Positions 16,321 to 25,098 of a stretch of DNA of 64,000 bases are shown piece by piece. The position numbers were made by a program, and so were the translations under genes. The stretch spans positions 62,001 through 126,000 of the forward strand of contig NZ_JBJGXI010000002.1 of the NCBI RefSeq assembly GCF_045635475.1, read 5' to 3'. This DNA comes from JBJGXI01 sp045635475 (GTDB lineage: Bacteria; Bacillota; Bacilli; Bacillales; Amphibacillaceae). Position 1 is the first letter of the stretch; each line of letters opens with the position of its first letter. The notes below the pieces were generated by a model. That model had not been told where the DNA came from. It saw only the letters and a program-made list of their open reading frames with translations, and did not search any database.

Positions 16321-18255
16321 TTATTCTGGTTTTTCATCGCCAAAAAACAATCGAACGGATGAGCCTCTCGATATTTTCACACCTGGTTCTGGTGCTTGAT
16401 CGACAATGTAGTCGCCTGTACCACTCGCCTCAATCGATAGGTTAACCAAATAATGGTTTAAATCTTGACGAGTTAAGCCTCGTAGATCCGGCACCTCCAC
16501 CATTGGTTCCTCTGGCCATCTGTATTCCTTATCTAGTCCGCCTTCACGCGGCTCCACTCCCATAGCTCTTAAGCTGTCTCCAATTATGTTACCGACTATA
16601 GGTGCAGCTACAACTCCACCAAACTGTGTTGTATTTTTAGGATTATCGATAGCAAGATACACGACTATTTCTGGATCATCTGCGGGTGCAAAACCGATAA
16701 AAGAGACAATGTAATTATTCTCTAAATAGCGTCCGTTTTCCCCGACCTTCTGAGCAGTACCGGTCTTTCCTCCAACACGATAACCTTCTACATAAGCATT
16801 TCGTCCGGTTCCTTTGGCAACAACACTTTCTAGTGCATCGCGAATTTGTTCAGAAGTCTGCTCCGATATAATGCGATCCTTTAATAGTGGTTCAGTTTTT
16901 TCAACAACCTCTCCTGTTATTGGGTCTAACCATTCATCTGCTACATAAGGCTCATATAAGTAACCCCCATTTACGGCAGCAGACACGGCCATTACTTGTT
17001 GGATGGGGGTAACCGACACACCTTGACCAAACGCTGTTGTAGCAAGTTCCACAGGACCTACTTGCTCTGGTTTAAACAAAATTCCATTCGACTCTCCTTG
17101 TAAATCAATGCCTGTTTTCTTACCAAAGCCGAATTTATTGATATAAGAAAACAATTTTTCTTCCCCTAATTTCTGCCCTAACGTTACAAAACCGGGGTTA
17201 CAAGAATTTTGTACGACTTCCAAGTACGTTTGGTTACCATGACCACCACTATGCCAACAATGTATCGTTGCTCCATCAACCTTTATTGCGCCGGTATCGT
17301 TATACTCGTCCTCATATAAGTCAACAACTTGTTCCTCTAAAGCAGCTGCAAGTGTAATGATTTTAAAGGTCGAACCTGGCTCGTAAGTACTCCATATAGG
17401 TAAGTTCCGATTATAAATATCAGCATTTACTTGTTGGTAGTTTTCCGGGTTAAAATTAGGACGTGAAGACATGCCTAATAACCCACCGTTGTCAGGATCA
17501 ACTGCAATTGCTAACGCTCCATCTGGATTATATTTTTCAACAGCTAAATCCAATTCACGTTCCATAATCGTTTGCACCCGTGAATCAATCGTTAATTTTA
17601 AATCATTTCCATCCACAGGAGCTTCATATACGTCTGCGATATCTTCCATTCTTCGGCCTTTTGCATCAGAATAAAAAGATAAAGTTCCTCGGTCCCCGCT
17701 AAGCATGTCATCATAGTATAGCTCTAATCCCATTAACCCTTGGTTATCTATCCCGCTAAATCCAAGGACGTGAGACAAATAAGATCCGTTCGGGTAATGT
17801 CGTTTAGAATCTTCAGCAAGGTAAACACCATCAAGATTCAGCGTTTCAATTGCTTCTGCTTGTTGATCCGAAATTTTTCTACCTTCCGGATGAATACGGA
17901 CAACGTTTGCTCGTTTAGTAACCTCTTGGTATGCATCTTCAACAGACATGTCCAAAATCGAAGCTAATTGATCCGCAACCAGCTGTGGTTCTTTAATTTG
18001 CCTCGGGACTACCATTACAGTAGGAGCAGATACATTTTCTGCTAGAACCTCACCGTTCTTGTCCAATATTTGTCCACGTTCAGGTTCAAAAATAATGTCT
18101 CTGCTCCAGGAAGCTTTTGCCTTTTCCATTAATTCATCACCAATGATAAATTGCACAAACCCGAGCCTTGCATCAATAATACCTAGAATTACTGCACCAA
18201 CGAGAAAAACAGTGACTAATCGTTTTCTCATGGTCACATTGGATACACGCTTCAT
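16321..18255 (-). CDS. spoVD: Sporulation transpeptidase SpoVD (class B PBP)
   Basis: A 644-residue class B penicillin-binding protein required for spore cortex. It has one N-terminal membrane anchor (VTVFLVGAVILGIIDARLGF), a dimerisation domain, and a transpeptidase domain with STFK, SCN and KTGT motifs (residues about 300-490). One C-terminal PASTA domain (EVPDLRGLTRQDLN) follows, as in B. subtilis SpoVD. It partners with SpoVE. A 0.4-kb repeat separates it from pbpB, so it is likely transcribed from its own promoter in the mother cell. Confidence 0.95.
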   Translation of the reverse strand: MKRVSNVTMRKRLVTVFLVGAVILGIIDARLGFVQFIIGDELMEKAKASWSRDIIFEPERGQILDKNGEVLAENVSAPTVMVVPRQIKEPQLVADQLASILDMSVEDAYQEVTKRANVVRIHPEGRKISDQQAEAIETLNLDGVYLAEDSKRHYPNGSYLSHVLGFSGIDNQGLMGLELYYDDMLSGDRGTLSFYSDAKGRRMEDIADVYEAPVDGNDLKLTIDSRVQTIMERELDLAVEKYNPDGALAIAVDPDNGGLLGMSSRPNFNPENYQQVNADIYNRNLPIWSTYEPGSTFKIITLAAALEEQVVDLYEDEYNDTGAIKVDGATIHCWHSGGHGNQTYLEVVQNSCNPGFVTLGQKLGEEKLFSYINKFGFGKKTGIDLQGESNGILFKPEQVGPVELATTAFGQGVSVTPIQQVMAVSAAVNGGYLYEPYVADEWLDPITGEVVEKTEPLLKDRIISEQTSEQIRDALESVVAKGTGRNAYVEGYRVGGKTGTAQKVGENGRYLENNYIVSFIGFAPADDPEIVVYLAIDNPKNTTQFGGVVAAPIVGNIIGDSLRAMGVEPREGGLDKEYRWPEEPMVEVPDLRGLTRQDLNHYLVNLSIEASGTGDYIVDQAPEPGVKISRGSSVRLFFGDEKPE

Positions 18256-18375
18256 TACAAATCTCCTCGCTTAACAAATGTGTGCTTGTATCCAATATAT
18301 GAACAAAAGAATTGATTAGAACACTGTTTATCCCATCGATTAAAAACTGCTTTTTTATAATGGCTCTTTACTTAA

Positions 18376-18764
18376 AGTTTGTTGTTATTAAACTTCGTAC
18401 TTGAAATAAAATACGTCGTAGTACTCGTGATTTCCGCTCCGGGCAGTCGCTTTCCGCGGGCACGGCTTCAGCTAACTCAGAAGCAAAATGCGCTTCTGAG
18501 TGGATCTTCAGCTCGCGCTGTCCCGCAGGAGTCGACTGCCCGGAGCTCAAATCACCCGACGCAAAGAGCAATCCCGTTAGCAGCGTAGGAAATCCACTTC
18601 GACTCCTGCGGGACTAGTGGCGTAAGTGAGACCCCGAAAACATGAATTCGAGGAGGCTCACTAGCCCCCCGCGGAAAGCGAAGTGGATTTCCGGAGCGGT
18701 GCAAGCACTCTCCAAGTTACGACGCATATTAGCTATTTTGCGTAATAACAACAACCGTTTAGAA
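18376..18764. repeat. Large structured intergenic repeat, copy 2 (compact form)
   Basis: This element fills the pbpB-spoVD gap. Inverted ends are TTGTTGTTATTA (18379-18390) with TAATAACAACAA (18743-18754), and ACGTCGTA (18413-18420) with TTACGACG. Internal perfect pairs are GGGCAGTCG (18441-18449) with CGACTGCCC (18533-18541); CTCAGAAGC with GCTTCTGAG; TCCCGCAGGAGTCGA (18521-18535) with its complement (18599-18613); and GGAAATCCACTTCG (18588-18601) with its complement (18679-18692). Some pairs are mutually exclusive, so alternative folds exist. Copy 1 at 455-1010 is longer. Confidence 0.85.
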
Positions 18765-18778
18765 AACAACCTTTACAA

Positions 18779-20968
18779 TCATTCTTGATTTGTTGGTCCA
18801 TTAGGTGGAGCAAATTCTACTGATAATTCAGCTGGCAATGATTGATTTGGACTTACGCTCTGTGATACTGCAAATCCGCTACCAACAATTTCTACTTCTG
18901 TGTCCGTTAATTGGGCAAATCGTAGCACATCTCGTGTCGACCACCCAGCTAAATCAGGCATTGTTATATTATCTGTCAGCAATATAACACGTTCACCAGG
19001 TAAGATTTCTGTCTCATGTTTTGGATTTATATCATTTATGAACTCACCATTTCCGATAACAGACAGCTTTACACCTAATTGTTCTAGTTGTTGTTTTGCT
19101 GTAACAGTTGTCTCACCTTTTAAATCGGGAACGGATACTGTCTCAATAAGCTGAGAAGTATTTTTATCTGGCTCAATTTTTAAATAATGCAGACTATTTT
19201 CCATTACATTATTAAAAATAAACGAAACTGGAGCTGAACCTGACTCATGTTCTTCTAGCTCTGGTTTTTTAACAGAAACATACATAATTAATTCTGGATT
19301 TTCTTTTGGCGCCATACCTAGAAATGAGAATATGTAATTGGACTCTCCACTTAGATACTCTCCATTTTCTGCTATCTGAGCCGTTCCGGTTTTGCCAGCA
19401 ACTGAGTAGTCCGCTAAATTATAAATATTATGTGCTGAACCATGTTCTGACGTTACTACGGTTCCCAAAACATCTAACACCTTATTTGCTGTCTTAGCAG
19501 AGATTGGCTTTCCAATAACCTCTGGAGTAGTTTCTTTAATAACTTCTTCTGTTTGTGAATCAACAGTTTTAGAAACGATATACGGTCGTACCATTTCTCC
19601 GTTATTAGCTATCGCGGAAGCAGCAGCCATTTGTTGGATTGGAGTAACCGTCGTCCCTTGTCCAAAGGAAGTTGTTACTTGTTCAATAGGTCGATCATAC
19701 AAAATGTAACCCTTTTTTTCTCCGGGTAAATCAATTCCTGTCTTTCGGTCAAACCGGAAGGCCTTTAAATATTCTAAAAATTTACTAGGACCAAGCTTTT
19801 CATATGCAAGCAATGCCGCTGCGACGTTGGATGAACGTTGAATCCCTTCCTGAAAAGAAATGGGTCCCCATCCTTTTCTATTATAATCACGAATCGGCGA
19901 TATCATATATTCGTTCTGATAGGATCCAGATTGATAGAGTTCGTTCGGATCATATACACCTTCTTCAATCGCTGCAGCTAATGTAAATATCTTCATCGTA
20001 GATCCTGGTTCAAACGGAGTTGATATTACATCGTTATACCAGTTTTCAACCTCGCCTATAGCATTGGGATTATAACTAGGACGATTACTTAATCCTAAAA
20101 TCTCTCCAGTATGGGGATCCATTATTACTGCGGTTATTCTTTCAGGATTATACTGTTCAACCACTTGTGTAAGAGCATCCTCTAATAAGGTTTGAATTTT
20201 TTGATCGATAGTTAAATAGATGTCATTACCATTCTTCGGTTCTGTCATAATTTCATCTGGCTCTAGTAGCTTAATATTATATTTGTCACGCTTATAAGAA
20301 ATAGCACCATCAGTTCCTGTTAATGTATCGTTCAACTGCTGTTCGATGCCTGTAATACCTATCGTCTTTAATTCTTCCTTAGTATCGGATTCTCCTTCTA
20401 CTTTAACTTCCTTTTTTTGAGTTAACCCAATAACATGCGATGCGAATAAACCATTTGGATAATATCTTTTTGATTCCGTTTCAAATTGGATGCCAGGTAA
20501 TTCCAAAGCATCAATCTCTTCTTTTATGGTTTGACTTAGGTCTCTACCGTTAGAACCAAACTCCACTTGAAATTTTTTATTATCTATTCCCCACTGAATA
20601 CTTTGTTTAACTTTGGCTACTTCCATATTCAAGATTGGCGATAGCTTCTCAGCGGTTATTTGCGGGTCCAAAACATGCTTGGGTTTACTTTTATCAACTG
20701 TATATTCTTCATCCACAATTGCATAGACACGGTATGTAATTTGATCTTGTGCAAGTACCATTTTATTTTTGTCATAAATAATTCCTCTATTCGCAGGAAG
20801 ACTATATGAATTCGTCCGCTTTTGTTCAGCCCAATCCTCTAACGATACTCCCGCAACTTCTCCAGTTCCCTGGATATAGAGAAAACGACCCGAAATAACT
20901 AAAAACATGATTACAAAAACAATCATAAATACCGCGGACATGACATGGGTAGTTTTGTTTTTTCGCAT
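18779..20968 (-). CDS. pbpB: Division transpeptidase PBP2B
   Basis: A class B penicillin-binding protein of about 729 residues, the essential septal transpeptidase that works with FtsW. It has one membrane anchor near the start, a PBP dimerisation domain, and the transpeptidase motifs STMK, SSN and KTGT. Two PASTA repeats follow (VPDLKGETTVTAKQQLEQLG and MPDLAGWSTRDVLRFAQ), the number usual for PBP2B. The ATG at 20966-20968 and the GTG before it are both possible starts after AAGGGCGG. It follows ftsL by about 10 bases. Confidence 0.95.
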   Translation of the reverse strand: MRKNKTTHVMSAVFMIVFVIMFLVISGRFLYIQGTGEVAGVSLEDWAEQKRTNSYSLPANRGIIYDKNKMVLAQDQITYRVYAIVDEEYTVDKSKPKHVLDPQITAEKLSPILNMEVAKVKQSIQWGIDNKKFQVEFGSNGRDLSQTIKEEIDALELPGIQFETESKRYYPNGLFASHVIGLTQKKEVKVEGESDTKEELKTIGITGIEQQLNDTLTGTDGAISYKRDKYNIKLLEPDEIMTEPKNGNDIYLTIDQKIQTLLEDALTQVVEQYNPERITAVIMDPHTGEILGLSNRPSYNPNAIGEVENWYNDVISTPFEPGSTMKIFTLAAAIEEGVYDPNELYQSGSYQNEYMISPIRDYNRKGWGPISFQEGIQRSSNVAAALLAYEKLGPSKFLEYLKAFRFDRKTGIDLPGEKKGYILYDRPIEQVTTSFGQGTTVTPIQQMAAASAIANNGEMVRPYIVSKTVDSQTEEVIKETTPEVIGKPISAKTANKVLDVLGTVVTSEHGSAHNIYNLADYSVAGKTGTAQIAENGEYLSGESNYIFSFLGMAPKENPELIMYVSVKKPELEEHESGSAPVSFIFNNVMENSLHYLKIEPDKNTSQLIETVSVPDLKGETTVTAKQQLEQLGVKLSVIGNGEFINDINPKHETEILPGERVILLTDNITMPDLAGWSTRDVLRFAQLTDTEVEIVGSGFAVSQSVSPNQSLPAELSVEFAPPNGPTNQE

Positions 20969-20981
20969 CACTTATCCGCCC

Positions 20982-21374
20982 TTAATTCGAAATTTCACTC
21001 GCCTGCTTCACTTTTGAATTTTGAATCTTCAAGCCATTTTCTTCAGCAATTCTTAAAATTCTCTCAGGGTTACTTAAATCCTGAACTTTGTATTCTAAGT
21101 TGGCATTTAATTCCTGTTGCTGTTTTACTTGTTGTTCTAAGTTTTGTACATCGCGATTTAAACTATCGGCAGAAGCGCTAAACGAAACTGCAAAAAACAA
21201 AGCTACTACCATCGCTACCGCAAATGTGGAATAAAGGACTTTCTCCCCGACAGTAATCCACGCCTTTTTATGAACCTTAACTTGGACTTGTCGTTTAGGT
21301 TTAGTACTTCTCGTAGGATTTGTTTTTGTTTCCTCCCAAGACTGTTGCCAATTTCTTGCATGCTCTGCACTCAT
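20982..21374 (-). CDS. ftsL: Division protein FtsL
   Basis: A 130-residue bitopic protein: a basic cytoplasmic start (RSTKPKRQVQVKVHKK), one membrane helix (LYSTFAVAMVVALFFAVSF), and an extracytoplasmic leucine-zipper coiled coil with Q-rich heptads (residues about 75-110). It binds DivIC and DivIB in the division regulatory complex. Its start overlaps the rsmH stop by 4 bases. The sequence is poorly conserved in the family, so the call leans on topology and on its place between rsmH and pbpB. Confidence 0.92.
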   Translation of the reverse strand: MSAEHARNWQQSWEETKTNPTRSTKPKRQVQVKVHKKAWITVGEKVLYSTFAVAMVVALFFAVSFSASADSLNRDVQNLEQQVKQQQELNANLEYKVQDLSNPERILRIAEENGLKIQNSKVKQASEISN

Positions 21375-22351
21375 GATTTATTCCACCTCTCCTGATAGAT
21401 AAATTTGTCATCCCATGGTTTAATTTTTTCTGCGATTCTTAATTTTGCTGAACGTGATCTTCTATTAGCCTCAATTTCCTGTTCATTAGGCAAAATTGGT
21501 TTTCTGTTTATTAATTTAAAAGGAGGCTTACTTTCCTCTGGTATCACTGGTATGTTTTTGGGTAATGGAGGAATGGTACTCCACTTCTTAAATGCTTGCT
21601 TACATAGCCTGTCTTCTAAGGAATGGAACGTGATGATAGAGATTCTTCCACCAACCGACACTAATTCCGCTGCTTGGTGTAGTACATCATAAAAAGCATT
21701 TAATTCATCATTAACAGCGATTCGTATTGCCTGAAATATTCGTTTAGCAGGATGCCCACCCTTACGTCTTGCAGGGGCAGGAATTGCATCTTTTATAATT
21801 TCCACTAACTCATAAGTAGTTTCTATTGGTTTCTTCGCTCTTGCTTCTTCAATTTTTCTGGCGATTTGCTTCGAAAATTTCTCTTCACCATATTGAAAGA
21901 AAATTCTTACTAGCTTTTCGTATGTCCAATGATTTATTACGTCATATGCCGTCACATCAGCTGTCTGATTCATACGCATATCTAAAGGAGCATCATGCTG
22001 GTAAGTAAACCCTCTTTCAATCTGATCCAATTGCGGAGAAGAGACACCCAAATCAAATAAGATTCCATCTACTTCGGTAATTCCTTTTTCTAGTAGTTGT
22101 TCTTTTAAATATCTAAAATTGGAGTGAATATAGACAGTTCGATCATTATATTCAGCCAGCCGTTGCTTCGCTGCTTCAATCGCACGCATATCTTGATCAA
22201 AGGCAATCAACTTTCCTGATTGGGAAAGTTGTCGGACAACCATTTCTGAATGCCCTCCACCTCCGAGCGTACAGTCTACGTATACTCCGTTCGGTTTTAT
22301 ATGTAATCCATCTACCGCTTCTTGTTTTAATACCGTATAATGTTCAAACAT
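21371..22351 (-). CDS. rsmH: 16S rRNA m4C1402 methyltransferase RsmH
   Basis: A 326-residue SAM-dependent enzyme that N4-methylates C1402 in 16S rRNA. The SAM site is VDCTLGGGGHSEMV; GILFDLGVSSPQLD, PLDMRMNQ and ISIITFHSLEDR are family signatures, and the C-terminal NRRSRSAKLRIAEK is intact. It follows mraZ by 36 bases, and its last 4 bases overlap ftsL, so the three form the head of the dcw operon. Confidence 0.97.
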   Translation of the reverse strand: MFEHYTVLKQEAVDGLHIKPNGVYVDCTLGGGGHSEMVVRQLSQSGKLIAFDQDMRAIEAAKQRLAEYNDRTVYIHSNFRYLKEQLLEKGITEVDGILFDLGVSSPQLDQIERGFTYQHDAPLDMRMNQTADVTAYDVINHWTYEKLVRIFFQYGEEKFSKQIARKIEEARAKKPIETTYELVEIIKDAIPAPARRKGGHPAKRIFQAIRIAVNDELNAFYDVLHQAAELVSVGGRISIITFHSLEDRLCKQAFKKWSTIPPLPKNIPVIPEESKPPFKLINRKPILPNEQEIEANRRSRSAKLRIAEKIKPWDDKFIYQERWNKS

Positions 22352-22387
22352 GAAATCACCCGCTTTTGCATCGATTGTTGTTTCATT

Positions 22388-22819
22388 TTATATATCGAAG
22401 TCCATCATATTTTCTGCAATTTCCGCAAAAGATTCTTCAGATTCTTCAAAATATGTTTCCCAATGCTTGTTATCCCAGAATTCAATACGATTGGATATCC
22501 CAATAACCACGCATTCTTTATCAAGGTTTGCATACTTCCTTAATGGTTGTGGAATATTTATTCTTCCCTGTTTATCCACTTCACATTCAATTGCACCTGA
22601 AAAGAAGAAACGTGTAAAAGCACGGGCATCTTTTTTAGTTACGGGGAGCTTCTTTAACTTTTCCTCTAGGAGTCTCCATTCACTCATTGGGTAGGCAAAT
22701 AAACATTGATCAAGTCCTCTAGTCACAACAAAATTATCGCCTAAGCCTTCACGAAATTTGGCTGGGACAATGATGCGACCTTTTTGATCAATATTATGTT
22801 GGAATTCGCCCATGAACAT
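22388..22819 (-). CDS. mraZ: Transcriptional regulator MraZ
   Basis: A 143-residue protein of two SpoVT-AbrB-like DNA-binding modules, MGEFQHNIDQKGRIIVPAKFR and IECEVDKQGRINIPQPLRKY. MraZ rings bind repeated TGG-type boxes upstream of their own gene and repress the dcw operon. The boxes are visible 32-56 bases before this start (separate entry). The start gives MFMGEFQH, matching B. subtilis. It is the first gene of the leftward dcw cluster. Confidence 0.96.
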   Translation of the reverse strand: MFMGEFQHNIDQKGRIIVPAKFREGLGDNFVVTRGLDQCLFAYPMSEWRLLEEKLKKLPVTKKDARAFTRFFFSGAIECEVDKQGRINIPQPLRKYANLDKECVVIGISNRIEFWDNKHWETYFEESEESFAEIAENMMDFDI

Positions 22820-22850
22820 AGAGACCGCCCCCCACTTTCTTAAACAATTT

Positions 22851-22875
22851 TACCACAACCCCCCACCTTTCACCA
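22851..22875 (-). promoter_or_regulatory. MraZ-type operator: three TGG boxes at 10-bp phase
   Basis: On the minus strand the boxes TGGTG, TGGGG and TGGTA each lie 10 bp apart with 5-bp spacers. This is the known MraZ operator layout (TGGGN with 5-bp spacers in Escherichia coli). It sits in the mraZ leader. A further G-rich stretch (GTGGGGGGCGG) overlaps the ribosome-binding area at 22826-22837. Confidence 0.7.
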
Positions 22876-22937
22876 CCAATATTTGAAATTATCTATAATC
22901 TTATGGCTACTGCTCTTTTTTCATTTTTTAAAAAACA

Positions 22938-22968
22938 CAAAAAAGCCTATCAGCATAGCCGATAAGCT
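22938..22968 (-). terminator. Intrinsic terminator after bshC
   Basis: AGCTTATCGGC and GCTGATAGGCT (22944-22968) form an 11-bp stem with G-U pairs and a 3-base loop, followed on the minus strand by six Ts. It separates bshC from mraZ. Confidence 0.85.
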
Positions 22969-23003
22969 TATTTGAAGATGTAGATCATTATCTCCACCTA
23001 AAT

Positions 23004-23019
23004 GGTGGGGGGTTGTGGT
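23004..23019 (+). repeat. Inverted second copy of the MraZ-operator core
   Basis: GGTGGGGGGTTGTGGT here is the exact reverse complement of 22852-22867, a 16-bp perfect inverted match across 136 bases. It abuts the bshC stop codon and carries two TGG boxes at 10-bp phase in the opposite orientation. Confidence 0.85.
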
Positions 23020-23022
23020 GAA

Positions 23023-24648
23023 TTATATATATAGTAGGTAATGTTCTTGATCAAAAGCATAAGATTGATCTAAAATACCCTTCACTATATCTTTCCCATA
23101 TTGATTAATAAACGGAAGAATATTCCAATACCTTTCTTGTAATCCACCTTCTGGGCGCATCATCACGGAAAGCGTATCGAATTCAGATAATGCTTTACCA
23201 TGTTTTTCTTCTAATGCTTGTAACAATTTATCTTGTAAGAAATCGACATCCCGAAAAAGATAAATTAAATTTTTCTCCGCAACCTCTCCTAAATCTGGAC
23301 GCAGGTCCTTAGCCAATTGCTTCATTGGCAGATGTGCTCTTTCAATTGATAGTTTCACTTGATCAGCTAGTCGTTCAATCGGTGGTGTAGTTTGATTGGC
23401 TAACCATTGACTACGTTGTAAATCGACACCATCGCATACTACTTGACTAGGATCAAGTCCATATTTATGAAGACTTTTTTCTACGTTGCGATTGATTATT
23501 GTTAAAGATAATCGCGGCAATACTGGTGGCATCTTCAAATTCAAGGCATGAAAACCTGGTTTTAATATCGACCAATAACCAACTTCACCCGGACCTCCTA
23601 GAAAGGCTAAAGTTGGAAAAACCAGGTCTTGCATGATTGGACGGGTAACAACATTATTGCTAAGAAGCTCTGGATGGTTCGATGCAATATCTAATAGTTC
23701 TTCAGATGTAAACACACATTCATTCTGTTTACCAACCCAGTTGCCTTCCTCGTCTTTAGTCAGCAAAACTCTTGCTCCGTCTAGATGATAAAATAGATGC
23801 CCCTCCTCTGGCAATACTTCAAGCGAAATATTATATCCAGATTGTTTCACTTGTTGAGATGATTTGTATACCCCTTCACTTATAGCCGGTTGATGTTCAA
23901 TCATTTGTTTAAAATAACTGCTTTCCAACTTTCTCAAGCGTTTATCACCAGAATCAACGAGTACTAATCCTTCTTGGTCAAACAGATAAAATATAAGATT
24001 AGCAAAGAAATCCACAAATGTATCCGATGTTTCTATAATCTTAGAAAATTTCTCATGAATAGATGCCGTGTGTTGCGTTTCATTTAGTTGTTCAAATACG
24101 CGTTCCATCCATTGTCTTGTTATATCTTTATCAATAAAAAAATCTGACATCGACATTTTACTATGTACTCGTTGAAGCGTTTTAAATTTTTTCATACGAG
24201 ATTGCATCTCTAACATAATGTGATTAATTTCGTCGAAATCGTGATCTTCACCAGCAATCCAAAAAACAGGAATAACCGGTATTCCTAACTGTGCTTCTTT
24301 TGCCTTCGCTAATTGTATAATAGATACAATTTTATGGATTGTATAAAGCGGTCCGGTTAATAGACCCGCTTGTTGACCACCAATGACCACAACACTTCTA
24401 CTATCCTGTATGCGTTCAATATTATGCAACGTTGATTCCGGAGCATTCCACTCTCTATTCACTTGTAGTAGTAAATTTGATAGTGCTTCTCGTTGAAAAT
24501 CTCTTTCATTTAGTTCGGCTAGTCGCTTCGGAAAGGAATTTTCATCATAAGGTGGGTAATCAAATTTATTTAAAATAAGGTCGTTTTGATTTCTATAATC
24601 ACTAATTAATCGATTAAATGTATTTAATTGAATGGATTCGATCCACAT
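23023..24648 (-). CDS. bshC: Bacillithiol synthase cysteine-adding enzyme BshC
   Basis: A 541-residue enzyme believed to add cysteine to GlcN-malate in the last step of bacillithiol synthesis. It has a Rossmann core with VVVIGGQQAGLLTGPLYTIHK, FWIAGEDHDFDEIN and LAFLGGPGEVGYW, and a coiled-coil segment near residues 420-500. The frame opens 13 codons earlier, but the ATG of MWIESIQL follows AAAGGAG at 9 bases. It has its own terminator and lies next to the decayed DUF3397 gene and panE, the usual Bacillus neighbourhood. Confidence 0.95.
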   Translation of the reverse strand: MWIESIQLNTFNRLISDYRNQNDLILNKFDYPPYDENSFPKRLAELNERDFQREALSNLLLQVNREWNAPESTLHNIERIQDSRSVVVIGGQQAGLLTGPLYTIHKIVSIIQLAKAKEAQLGIPVIPVFWIAGEDHDFDEINHIMLEMQSRMKKFKTLQRVHSKMSMSDFFIDKDITRQWMERVFEQLNETQHTASIHEKFSKIIETSDTFVDFFANLIFYLFDQEGLVLVDSGDKRLRKLESSYFKQMIEHQPAISEGVYKSSQQVKQSGYNISLEVLPEEGHLFYHLDGARVLLTKDEEGNWVGKQNECVFTSEELLDIASNHPELLSNNVVTRPIMQDLVFPTLAFLGGPGEVGYWSILKPGFHALNLKMPPVLPRLSLTIINRNVEKSLHKYGLDPSQVVCDGVDLQRSQWLANQTTPPIERLADQVKLSIERAHLPMKQLAKDLRPDLGEVAEKNLIYLFRDVDFLQDKLLQALEEKHGKALSEFDTLSVMMRPEGGLQERYWNILPFINQYGKDIVKGILDQSYAFDQEHYLLYI

Positions 24649-24725
24649 GCAATAGTGCTCCTTTGTTTCAAAATTAGTTTTAATCATATTTTACAGAAAA
24701 ATTCGTTTAATTTCACATGTTCTGT

Positions 24726-25098
24726 TCAAGCAGTGAAAATGGATTTAGTAAACCCGAACAAAAAAAGAACGATATAAAGAAAATGAAAATAAGAGAAATA
24801 CAAAACGCCAAGCGCGTTTTAAAAATAATGGAATAACTATTTTTCCATGCGCCTTCCATTGCACAAATGCAACACCACTAATTACCAATAAACAAGTTAG
24901 ACAAATCAACCTTATTAAAGATTTTTCAGGTAAGGTTTAGGATAGTGTTGCTACGGCCAGTATGTATAACGGAACCGTGTAATCAACTGCTATATGTATA
25001 GCGTTCCGCCTAGTGCTCTTGTATTTAATAGCTATAAAATAAATTGCAATAGTAATTATAATCGGTATCGTAACAGAAAGCGCTATTAGATTAACCAT
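24726..25098 (-). pseudogene. Broken DUF3397 family membrane protein gene
   Basis: From the ATG at 25096-25098 (MVNLIALSV) the frame reads to TAA at 24937-24939. The same frame then continues with LPEKSLIRLICLTCLLVIS and FVQWKAHGK, a sensible membrane protein. Near 24772 a two-base loss in a TA repeat breaks the frame again; restoring it gives IVLFLFGFTKSIF and a stop at 24726. The repaired product is about 124 residues, the size of DUF3397 proteins, which sit between panE and bshC in Bacillus. So there is one nonsense change and one frameshift. The start overlaps the panE stop by 8 bases. Confidence 0.75.

Noticed and set aside
18368..18588. Small frames on both strands in repeat copy 2
   Set aside because: They run through hairpin arms and show no protein features.
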